64,000 nucleotides of DNA from a bacterium (GTDB taxonomy: Bacteria; JAJVIF01): contig JAJVIF010000004.1 in assembly GCA_022072165.1 (NCBI GenBank), positions 205,667 through 269,666 of the forward strand, in the 5' to 3' direction. The notes beneath the pieces were generated by a model that did not search any database, had not been told where the DNA came from, and saw nothing but the letters and a program-made list of their open reading frames with translations. Shown in pieces: positions 8,138-15,149 of this stretch (its first letter is position 1; every line of letters starts with the position of its first letter). Position numbers and translations under genes: made by a program.

Positions 8138-9547
8138 TTATGGGGTCCCGGGACCCGGGGCTGACGAGGATGATGGGGCCGCAGCAGCGATCTGGTTCAC
8201 CAGTGATGCCGAATCAGCAGCCGTAAAGAGTGTACTGGAGGTACTGGGACTTGCGAGGGCCGCATCCGCGAGTTGTGTCGCCCGGGGCGTACCGCGCGGA
8301 TGGCTTCCATTCCGATCCGCCACCTCCCCCCTGGCCGGAACCGCACGAATCCGCATCCCGCTTGCCGCGCCGGTGAGGGCGGCTTCCGGAGCGAGCAGGG
8401 TGGCCGCGTCCTGACCCAGGCCGATGGGTAGGATCCCGCCACCCGGCAGGCGATGGTCAGTTTCGAAGAAGGTGCGGGCGCGACGTTTCGCTTCTTCCAT
8501 CAGCGGGAAGGTCGCGTGGAGATGGGCGTACTTCCCTCCATCGCACAGTTCAAACAGTTCCTGAAAGCTGTTCAGGAAGTCGGGGTCTTCATTCCCCCGA
8601 CGTTGCGCCAGCAGGGTCCGGTACTCCTGGCGCAGTTCCCAGGAGGTCCGTTCCCCCGCCTTGAGGCCATAGCGTTCTGCCAGGTACTCCTTGGCGAGGG
8701 TCGTGATCGCGAGATAGTAGTCGGCGATCACCTGCGCCTCGCTCCCAGAGTCGGGGATCGGGATGGCATCCAGAGTCTGCAGGGTACGCTGGAGCAGGCC
8801 GATCGGCGGGACATAGGGGATCACTTCTTCCGGCGCAGCGCGTTTGCGATTCCGCATCAGCAGATAGACCGCGAGGGCGATGAGCAGCAGCAGGAGCGTC
8901 GCGGCGATGGTGAGGACCAGGCCGAAGTCGAGGGGTGCCCGCTCGATGTCCTTGATGTCCCGGAGGCCCTCTTCCTCGGTACTGGCGGCGAGTCCGGGAT
9001 TCTGGGGATCATCCGCCGGATTCGGAGCGGTGGTATCAGCGGTCGAGGTCGGCGGGGCGGCCGGATCCCGCACCAAGAGAGCCGGGCCTTCGATCCGGGC
9101 CAGCCGGACCTCGCCTCCATCGCGATAGCGGAGTTCAATAGGACCCAGCGTGTAGGAACCGGGAGTCTGGGCGACGAAAAACGAGCGGATGGTGTAAGTC
9201 AGCTCGCCGGTGCCGTCAGAGCGCCGCGATTGCTGCTGACTGGAGACGGTCCGGGAGTGATCCCGCACGAGTCCGGCGATGTCCGGGACCCCCACGTCCT
9301 CGGCCTGGAAGCTGTTCAGGTCGCCCCGGATGGTGATGGTGATGGTGAGGGGCACTTCGTCACGGACCCAGACTTCGCTGCTGGGGACCGCTGCCGTGAT
9401 TTCCGGGGGCGCAATGGCCGCCAGCGCGAGGGCACAGCACCAAAGGCTCCCCAGGAGCATCCCGAGGACAACCCAGCTCCGCCATCCCCCGTTACGGCGT
9501 GGCATGTGGCGTAGGAGCCGATTCTGTCGCGACTGGTTCAGCGCCAT
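8138..9547 (-). CDS. BatD-like membrane-anchored protein
   Basis: A 469-residue protein with an N-terminal signal or anchor (hydrophobic stretch about residues 24-45) and an Ig-like extracytoplasmic region containing VWVRDEVPLTITI and the SYTLGPIELRYRDGG strand. A single membrane helix follows at about residues 212-235, then a cytoplasmic helical part containing RTSWELRQEYRTLL and an Ala/Ser/Pro-rich tail. This layout matches BatD-like proteins found with MoxR ATPases. It is transcribed ahead of moxR. The family assignment comes from architecture and context. Confidence 0.65.
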   Translation of the reverse strand: MALNQSRQNRLLRHMPRRNGGWRSWVVLGMLLGSLWCCALALAAIAPPEITAAVPSSEVWVRDEVPLTITITIRGDLNSFQAEDVGVPDIAGLVRDHSRTVSSQQQSRRSDGTGELTYTIRSFFVAQTPGSYTLGPIELRYRDGGEVRLARIEGPALLVRDPAAPPTSTADTTAPNPADDPQNPGLAASTEEEGLRDIKDIERAPLDFGLVLTIAATLLLLLIALAVYLLMRNRKRAAPEEVIPYVPPIGLLQRTLQTLDAIPIPDSGSEAQVIADYYLAITTLAKEYLAERYGLKAGERTSWELRQEYRTLLAQRRGNEDPDFLNSFQELFELCDGGKYAHLHATFPLMEEAKRRARTFFETDHRLPGGGILPIGLGQDAATLLAPEAALTGAASGMRIRAVPARGEVADRNGSHPRGTPRATQLADAALASPSTSSTLFTAADSASLVNQIAAAAPSSSSAPGPGTP

Positions 9548-9598
9548 AAGCGACGCTAGCTTACACCGGACCGGAAGTCGTCTGAGGGGGCGGGCCGG

Positions 9599-9604
9599 TA
9601 CAAT
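9599..9604 (+). promoter_or_regulatory. -10 box (TACAAT)
   Basis: TACAAT ends 8 nt before the ATG at 9613 with no Shine-Dalgarno between. This fits the leaderless layout seen repeatedly in this window. No clear -35 is visible. Confidence 0.45.
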
Positions 9605-9612
9605 CGGCAGGC

Positions 9613-11025
9613 ATGGAGGTCGCGACCCCGCCCATCGACAGCGTGCCGTATGAAGGCCCGCTGCAGTTTCAGTTCAGTGCGCTGGTCCAGGCGTCGACTC
9701 TCTCCAATGAAGGGCCTTTCGCACCGGCGATTCTGTGGGCGCTGACCTACGTCGATGCCCAAAATGAAGAGCAGTTTTATCTCACGAACACCGACCTCTT
9801 GCGGCAGTTTCCCCTCTTTCTCGACAAGCTCCGGGCGTTGCCCGAGGGGGCGAGCATCGGCCAGGAGATGTTTAACCAGGGACTCCCCTGCTACTTCTTT
9901 GTGGAGCGCCGGGAGAGTCTGGTGCGGCTAAATGTCGCGCACTATCGGGATGGTCGGGACCGGCTGCTCCGGGAAGACATCCTTCTGTCGTGGGATGAGT
10001 TTGTCGCGCTCATCACGCAGGCTGCTCGTCGCTTCCTGGAAGAGCTGGCGGGGAGTTACCCGAAGCTGCGCCGGTATCTCAATCCGCCTATCGAAAGCTT
10101 CAACCAGTGGGCGTCGCGCTGGCAGCTGATCCCCTTTCAGCCACCACCCGACATGGGGGAGGACCTGGCGACTGCCAGTGCCACGCAGCGGGGGCGACGC
10201 GTTGCTCCGTTGAGTCAGCCGATCTATCTGGAAGAGTGGCTGAATCACAAGGCAGCGAATCAGCGACTCAACGCCCTGCTGGTGGCGACCTATGTCGGGC
10301 TGATCCTGGGGTTGCTGCTGCTTCCATTGCCCCGACTTCCCCTGGGGCTGTGGCTCTTTCCACTCGTGGCGGTGGCTCTTCCCTGGCTGCTGGTGCAGCG
10401 CTATCCGGTCCTGCCGCTGGATAGCCCACTCTGGCTGGATCACGGCATCAAGTGGCGGGTTTTCTTCCTCGACACCATCACCCTGCTTTCAGGGGGGGTG
10501 ATCCTGCTCGCTGCCTCGCGACACAGCGCCGAGGTGATGTGGCTCTGGCTCTATCCCCTGGGCTGGCTGATCTGTCTCTTCTGTGGGCTGGGCTTCCCCG
10601 GGACTCATCTCGCAAGACCACTGTGGGACTGGACCCGTCCGATGATTCTCGGGAGTCTGCTGCTGGCATCGCTGGTCATGGGGCTCCTGGCGGATCTCGG
10701 GACCGAGATGGCGGTCAAGCTGTCGGATGATCGCTTTGCCCCACGGGTCGTGCAGGTGCAGCAGCAGACACAGCAGGCCGTGAGTTCCTGGACCTCGGTC
10801 CCGCTGAAGCAGATGGCGCAGCCAGTGGCGCGCTTTATCGATGAGTACTCCGCACGGGAGCAGATTTCCCAGTTGCTGCCATATCCCCATCCTTCCCGGG
10901 CGCCCCTGGGGGGCATGCTACGCTGGCTCTGGATGGTGGGCATGGTGGCCTACGCCCTCGGACTGGCCTGGGCGCAACTCCCCAGTCCATTACAGGTTCG
11001 GGTTCATTCCACACCGGTGCAGTAG
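9613..11025 (+). CDS. Unrecognised multi-pass membrane protein
   Basis: A 470-residue protein with no family I recognise. The first about 210 residues are hydrophilic, mixed alpha/beta-like. Then come about seven hydrophobic helices, beginning at LLVATYVGLILGLLLLPLP. A soluble segment with VQVQQQTQQAVSSW precedes the last helix (LRWLWMVGMVAYALGLAWA). It heads a plus-strand cluster of poorly characterised genes up to 13.5 kb and diverges from the BatD-like gene. No catalytic motif is apparent. Confidence 0.75.
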   Translation: MEVATPPIDSVPYEGPLQFQFSALVQASTLSNEGPFAPAILWALTYVDAQNEEQFYLTNTDLLRQFPLFLDKLRALPEGASIGQEMFNQGLPCYFFVERRESLVRLNVAHYRDGRDRLLREDILLSWDEFVALITQAARRFLEELAGSYPKLRRYLNPPIESFNQWASRWQLIPFQPPPDMGEDLATASATQRGRRVAPLSQPIYLEEWLNHKAANQRLNALLVATYVGLILGLLLLPLPRLPLGLWLFPLVAVALPWLLVQRYPVLPLDSPLWLDHGIKWRVFFLDTITLLSGGVILLAASRHSAEVMWLWLYPLGWLICLFCGLGFPGTHLARPLWDWTRPMILGSLLLASLVMGLLADLGTEMAVKLSDDRFAPRVVQVQQQTQQAVSSWTSVPLKQMAQPVARFIDEYSAREQISQLLPYPHPSRAPLGGMLRWLWMVGMVAYALGLAWAQLPSPLQVRVHSTPVQ

Positions 11026-11043
11026 CACCAGGGGGCGTCAACG

Positions 11044-11337
11044 ATGCAGCTGTTTCACAGCGACGGCAGCGTGAACTGGGATGCACTCATCTCGCTGATC
11101 TGCACAACGCGCGGCATTTCGCACGACGAACTGGCGCATCGCGTGCACTGCACAATGGGCGACCTGGAGGACTGGTCCCGGGGGATCACGGAGCCGGGCA
11201 CCGATGAAGCCGAACGACTCTGGGCGCTCTCCCCCCGCGCCCGGGTGGACCCGGTCCAGCAACATGCGGTCGATCCGGAGTTGTTGGGCGAGTCGTTATT
11301 GCCCGACGAGGACATCGAAGGCGATTCAGGCGGCTAA
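11044..11337 (+). CDS. Small HTH-like hypothetical protein
   Basis: A 97-residue acidic protein 18 nt downstream of the membrane protein. The segment ALISLICTTRGISHDELAHR followed by a second helix containing DLEDWSRG resembles a Cro/CI-type helix-turn-helix (about residues 14-45). The C terminus is acidic and disordered. DNA binding is a weak inference. It probably shares the transcript of its upstream neighbour. Confidence 0.55.
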   Translation: MQLFHSDGSVNWDALISLICTTRGISHDELAHRVHCTMGDLEDWSRGITEPGTDEAERLWALSPRARVDPVQQHAVDPELLGESLLPDEDIEGDSGG

Positions 11338-11356
11338 AGGACAGCTTGGGGCAGCG

Positions 11357-11836
11357 ATGGAGATTACTGGCAGCCCACAGTGGAGGTGGCCCGCCAGGAT
11401 GGATACCCGACGGTCGCTTTATGACCAGTCCCCTCAGGCCTTTTGGGCAGCGAGCCTCGCCTCGACTGTCTGGGTGCTGAATGTCGGACTGGACCTGTTT
11501 CAGAACTCGGTGAACCCGCTTGCCGGGCTGGTGGTGCCAGTCAGTCTATTCTGGATTGCCTGGGTCATCATCTGGTACTACCTGCGGGACCAGCGCAATC
11601 CATTGTGCTTTGTCGCGAATCTCTGCCTCCTCATCGGGATGCTGGGCTTCATCATGTGGGGCCTGGGGCATCGGATTGCCGATGCCGATTTCCTGGCGCG
11701 CTATGCCTTCCTGCCGATCATTGGTCCCTGCATGGGTGTGCTGGGGGTCGGGCTGGCGTTCCTGGGGATGGAGACGAATGTCCGGCTGCACCAGACCAGT
11801 CCGATAGAACGACGTCGGGACAGCACGATCCTCTGA
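11357..11836 (+). CDS. Small membrane protein, four predicted helices
   Basis: A 159-residue protein of unknown function. After a short basic N terminus come four hydrophobic stretches, including FWIAWVIIWYYL, LCLLIGMLGFIMWGLG and GPCMGVLGVGLAFLG, then a charged C terminus. The ATG at 11357 follows AAGGA about 15 nt upstream; ATG 11400 is the alternative. The frame stays open further upstream but overlaps the previous gene. It is co-oriented with its neighbours. Confidence 0.6.
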   Translation: MEITGSPQWRWPARMDTRRSLYDQSPQAFWAASLASTVWVLNVGLDLFQNSVNPLAGLVVPVSLFWIAWVIIWYYLRDQRNPLCFVANLCLLIGMLGFIMWGLGHRIADADFLARYAFLPIIGPCMGVLGVGLAFLGMETNVRLHQTSPIERRRDSTIL

Positions 11837-11888
11837 TCCGCACTGGTGTCAGCTGAGGTCAAGCTTCTGGAGCGGGCGCCAGTGACCC

Positions 11889-11894
11889 TATGAT
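11889..11894 (+). promoter_or_regulatory. -10 box (TATGAT)
   Basis: TATGAT ends 7 nt before the ATG at 11902, which decides this start over the ATG at 11890 lying inside the box. Predicted leaderless. Confidence 0.45.
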
Positions 11895-11901
11895 GAGGGC
11901 C

Positions 11902-12657
11902 ATGCCGCGTCCACCGGACCCCACCAGCCTGCAGGCACATTTCGACTGGCTCCTCTGGGCCGACCCCACGATTCCTCCGACGCAGGCCGAGGAGGGACGG
12001 GCGTTACATCTCTATCTGGATCCCCCGTTGTTACGCGAGGTCCCCCCTGCGTGGGGACTGCTGTCTGATGATGCTTCTCGTACCGGCAGCGCTGCCTGGC
12101 AGGCGGCACAGGTAGCGGACAACCGCACCGACCCCACCATGGAATGGAGTCTGATCATCCGGGCCTGGGACCGGGCTGAGGCGGCGTATGCCAATCAGCC
12201 GGCCCTGTTGAATCAGCTCCGACGGCTGCAGCGTCAGCTGCTCCGGTTGCTGCAGGAGGGTGGCGGCTCGCTGGTCGCGCCAGTCCACCCGGGGCTGGGG
12301 GTCGATACCTGGGTCCTCATCGCCAGCAATGGCGAGCGGGGAGCGCGGGAACTCCTCGCGCCGATTGTGCAGATCAGCCGCACTCTGTTCGAAGGCATCA
12401 CGGCGTTGCTGCCGGAGTCAGTGCTGGGAACATTCGAGAGCGAAACGATCTGGCAGCCGAAGGATGCGGCGCGTCTGGCTACCCAACTGCAAACTGCTGA
12501 ACCTGGCGATGCGCTGGCTGCCACGACGGTCCGGATGCTGCAGGCGGTCTGTGCGACCGCCGCCGAGTGTCAGTGGACCCTCCACGCGGAGGGCCCCGAG
12601 CCGGAGCCCGAGTGGTCGCTGGGTGATTTGCTGGGACTGAGTGATGTTCCAGATTAG
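11902..12657 (+). CDS. Hypothetical protein, mostly helical
   Basis: A 251-residue soluble-looking protein without a recognised family. It has a helical centre (NQLRRLQRQLLRLLQEGGG) and a Gln/Glu/Ala-rich C-terminal half. No signal peptide or membrane segment is present. Its last 14 nt overlap the next gene, an alpha/beta hydrolase, so the two are probably translationally coupled and may work together. Confidence 0.65.
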   Translation: MPRPPDPTSLQAHFDWLLWADPTIPPTQAEEGRALHLYLDPPLLREVPPAWGLLSDDASRTGSAAWQAAQVADNRTDPTMEWSLIIRAWDRAEAAYANQPALLNQLRRLQRQLLRLLQEGGGSLVAPVHPGLGVDTWVLIASNGERGARELLAPIVQISRTLFEGITALLPESVLGTFESETIWQPKDAARLATQLQTAEPGDALAATTVRMLQAVCATAAECQWTLHAEGPEPEPEWSLGDLLGLSDVPD

Positions 12658-13486
12658 TCGTCCGGATGGCGCGACATTGATCTGGGATCAGCTGGGGTCC
12701 GGACGCCTCCTCCTCTGCCTGCCGGGACTGGGCGCGGGCCGCGAGTCGTTTGCTCAGGTCGCGCAGCAGTGCCAGGCACAGCGACTGGTGGTGATGCCGG
12801 ATAATCGGGGTATTGGCGCATCGACATCGCCAGATGCCACCTTCGACTGGGAGACGCTGGCAGCCGATGCCTGGGCGATCGTGGAAGCGGTCGCCCCCGG
12901 AGCGGAGAGTGTCGATCTGGTGGGGATGTCGTTTGGCGGCATCGTGGCCCAGGTCATGGCGCAACAGCACCCCGCGCGGATCGGCCAGTTGTTTCTCGTC
13001 GGGACCAGTCGTCGACAGACCCCCTACGGACGTCGGATGCACCAGCTCATGCAGACACTGATTCGTACGGTTCCGCCAGAGCAGTTTGGGGATGTGATGA
13101 CCACCTTCGCGTTTCCAGCGCCCTTTCTGGATGCGCATCCAGGTCTGCGGAGTCTCAGACAGTCAGGCATCACGCAACCGCTGGATTCCAGTGGCAGACC
13201 TGCTCCCGGCGGCGATGGCTATGAGGGACGGTATCGGGCAGCGTTTGTCCGGATGGCTCTGCTTGCCGGTCAGCACCCTGCCGCGCTGGAGGCTCCCTGT
13301 CCGATCGCCGCTTCACAGGTCGTCGCAATCTGTGGAGCGGCAGATGCCATGGTCAGTCCTCTGGGGCAACAGAGCGTGACCTCGCTTTCAGCGGATCCGA
13401 TCATCGTGCCTGACGGCGGGCACCTCTTGCCCGAGCTCCCAATGCTGATCGCCGGGCGACTCTCGGTCCCATCGCCAGCGGCGTAA
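12644..13486 (+). CDS. Alpha/beta hydrolase
   Basis: A 280-residue cytosolic hydrolase. It has the oxyanion-side LPGLGAGRESF, the turn DNRGIGAS, and the nucleophile elbow GMSFGG in VDLVGMSFGGIVAQ. The acid is in CGAADAMVSP and the His in DGGHLLPELP, giving a complete Ser-Asp-His triad in the expected order. The ATG at 12644 is preferred over the GTG at 12641. The substrate is unknown; the family includes esterases, haloperoxidase-like and enol-lactone hydrolases. Confidence 0.85.
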   Translation: MFQISRPDGATLIWDQLGSGRLLLCLPGLGAGRESFAQVAQQCQAQRLVVMPDNRGIGASTSPDATFDWETLAADAWAIVEAVAPGAESVDLVGMSFGGIVAQVMAQQHPARIGQLFLVGTSRRQTPYGRRMHQLMQTLIRTVPPEQFGDVMTTFAFPAPFLDAHPGLRSLRQSGITQPLDSSGRPAPGGDGYEGRYRAAFVRMALLAGQHPAALEAPCPIAASQVVAICGAADAMVSPLGQQSVTSLSADPIIVPDGGHLLPELPMLIAGRLSVPSPAA

Positions 13487-13504
13487 GCCGTCTGAAGTTT
13501 CCCC

Positions 13505-13536
13505 AGAAAACAGAAAGCCCCCCGTCGCCGGAGGGC
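13505..13536 (-). terminator. Intrinsic terminator for the VOC gene
   Basis: An 8-bp stem with one mismatch (13517-13536, loop TCGC) is followed on the minus strand by TTTCTGTTTT. It lies 28 nt past the stop of the minus-strand VOC gene and faces the convergent hydrolase gene. Confidence 0.75.
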
Positions 13537-13563
13537 CAGAGGAGACAGTTTCAGGCTGTCAGG

Positions 13564-14334
13564 TTAGCGGGGGCCGACCAGGGCAAAGACCGCGCCCTGC
13601 GGATCGGTCCCGATGATGATGAAGCTGCCGCCGGGCACTTCCTGGGGCTCGACCATGAGATTGCCGCCGTTCGCTTTGATGGTCTCGACAGCCGTGTCGA
13701 TGCTGGGGACATTGACGTAGTAGCTCCAGAAGGGGACCGGCACTTCTGCGGGCTTGGTCATCATGCCGCCGAGCATATTCCCGTTCTTGCCGTACATGTG
13801 ATAGGTCCCCATGGGACCCATGTCCATGCTCTCCATCAGGTCCCAGCCGAAGAGAGCTGAGTAGAACGCCCAGGCGCTATCGAAGTCGCCGGCATTGAGT
13901 TCATGCCAACCGACATGGCCGGGATCGTTCTGATGATTGGTCCAGGCTTCTTCCGGATTGGCGCTGCTGTAGACCGCGAAGGCCGCGCCGTGCGGATCCG
14001 CGAGGACCGCGAAACGCCCCATGTTCGGGATGTCGGTCGGCGGGACCATCACCTGCCCCCCCAGGGAAGTGGCTTTGGCGGCGGCGTCGTCCACACTCGC
14101 GACCCCAACGTAGCCGAGCCAGTTGGGGGGGATCCCCATCTGCTGCATCTCCGGGGTCAGCTGCATGAGCCCGGAATGCGGTTCGCCATTGGTGGCGAAC
14201 ATGAAGTACTCCATCCCGGGCATCCCGGAATCCTGGGTGGTCCAGCCTGTGACCTTGCTGTAGAAGTCACTGGCCGCGCCAGTGTCCGTGGTCATGAGTT
14301 CATACCAGACAAACTGTCCGGTGGCGTCAGCCAT
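13564..14334 (-). CDS. Two-domain VOC (glyoxalase-fold) protein
   Basis: A 256-residue protein with two VOC domains (about residues 6-123 and 136-253), each with paired beta-alpha-beta-beta-beta units. Typical pieces are WYELMTTDTGAASDFYSKV and GWHELNAGDFDSAWAFYSAL. It resembles the CFP30B/hydroxylase-type VOC family of small-molecule-binding or dioxygenase-like proteins; the substrate is unknown. AGGAGG lies 9 nt before ATG, and a TATTAT -10 sits at 14390-14395 on the minus strand. It has its own terminator, so it is monocistronic. Confidence 0.88.
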   Translation of the reverse strand: MADATGQFVWYELMTTDTGAASDFYSKVTGWTTQDSGMPGMEYFMFATNGEPHSGLMQLTPEMQQMGIPPNWLGYVGVASVDDAAAKATSLGGQVMVPPTDIPNMGRFAVLADPHGAAFAVYSSANPEEAWTNHQNDPGHVGWHELNAGDFDSAWAFYSALFGWDLMESMDMGPMGTYHMYGKNGNMLGGMMTKPAEVPVPFWSYYVNVPSIDTAVETIKANGGNLMVEPQEVPGGSFIIIGTDPQGAVFALVGPR

Positions 14335-14422
14335 GTTGTGAGCCTCCTGCGAGAGGGAACTGCGGAAAATTGCACGACGGTCGCGGGGGATAATAGCGCA
14401 TAGGGCGAACCTGCGGGTGGGA

Positions 14423-14428
14423 GATAAT
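14423..14428 (+). promoter_or_regulatory. -10 box (GATAAT) for the second MNT/HEPN pair
   Basis: GATAAT ends 6 nt before the ATG at 14435. This is the same leaderless spacing as at the other two MNT genes. Confidence 0.5.
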
Positions 14429-14434
14429 CAGGAC

Positions 14435-14782
14435 ATGGCTGGCAGCCGCACCCGATCCGGACGTGTCTCGATGCGGGCGATTCGCGCTGTCGTCCGGCAG
14501 ATCGTGGAGCGCTGGCAGCCCGAGCGGGTGATCCTGTTCGGTTCGTACGCCTACGGCACCCCGACCCCGGACTCCGATGTTGATTTGCTGGTCATCATGC
14601 CGGTGGAGGGCTCCATGGCGCGTCAGGCGGTGGAGATCATGGCTGAACTTGATCGCGAGTTTCCAATGGACCTCCTGGTTCGTACTCCTGAGTGGATCGA
14701 CCTGCGGGCATCGATGTCGGACCTGATCACAGCCCATTGGCTGTCCCATGGCCAGGTGATGTATGAAGCCGCAAACCAGTGA
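14435..14782 (+). CDS. MNT-type nucleotidyltransferase (putative antitoxin)
   Basis: A 115-residue minimal nucleotidyltransferase with a complete GSx10DxD motif (GSYAYG then DSDVDLL). The ATG at 14435 is preferred over the upstream in-frame GTG at 14417 because the -10 box lies between them. It overlaps the following HEPN gene by 20 nt. It is the second complete MNT/HEPN pair within about 10 kb. The partner suggests an antitoxin or regulatory AMPylation role. Confidence 0.85.
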   Translation: MAGSRTRSGRVSMRAIRAVVRQIVERWQPERVILFGSYAYGTPTPDSDVDLLVIMPVEGSMARQAVEIMAELDREFPMDLLVRTPEWIDLRASMSDLITAHWLSHGQVMYEAANQ

Positions 14783-15149
14783 ATGGGTGCTCCAGGCAGA
14801 AGGTGATTTTCGAAGCGCTGAGATTCTGCTGCGTAGTCGGAGAGCGGAGGACCTCAATGCTCAAATCGCGTACCTGTATCAGCAGTCAGGTGAGAAGTAT
14901 CTGAAGGCCTGGGTGCTGGAGCAGGGGACCCTGCCGCTGAAGACTCATGACCTCCGCATTCTGTCAACTCAGGTTGAAGCTGATGCCGCGTTTTGGATGA
15001 ATCACTGCAAAGGGCTGGAGATCCTGAGTAGTTACGCGATTCGTGGGCGATATCCTGGGGAACCGGTACTCCGTCACGATGCCCTGGAGGCGATGAAGAT
15101 CGCCCGCGAGATCCGTCAGCTCATCAGGCAGCGGCTAGGACTCGACTGA
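14763..15149 (+). CDS. HEPN domain protein (putative toxin partner)
   Basis: A 128-residue helical HEPN protein. It has AQIAYLYQQSGEKYLKAWVL, KTHDLRIL and the C-terminal RGRYPGEP segment typical of PF05168. A canonical Rx4-6H RNase motif is not clear. It is paired with and overlaps the MNT gene. Its last 15 nt overlap the convergent radical SAM gene. Confidence 0.82.
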   Translation: MKPQTSEWVLQAEGDFRSAEILLRSRRAEDLNAQIAYLYQQSGEKYLKAWVLEQGTLPLKTHDLRILSTQVEADAAFWMNHCKGLEILSSYAIRGRYPGEPVLRHDALEAMKIAREIRQLIRQRLGLD

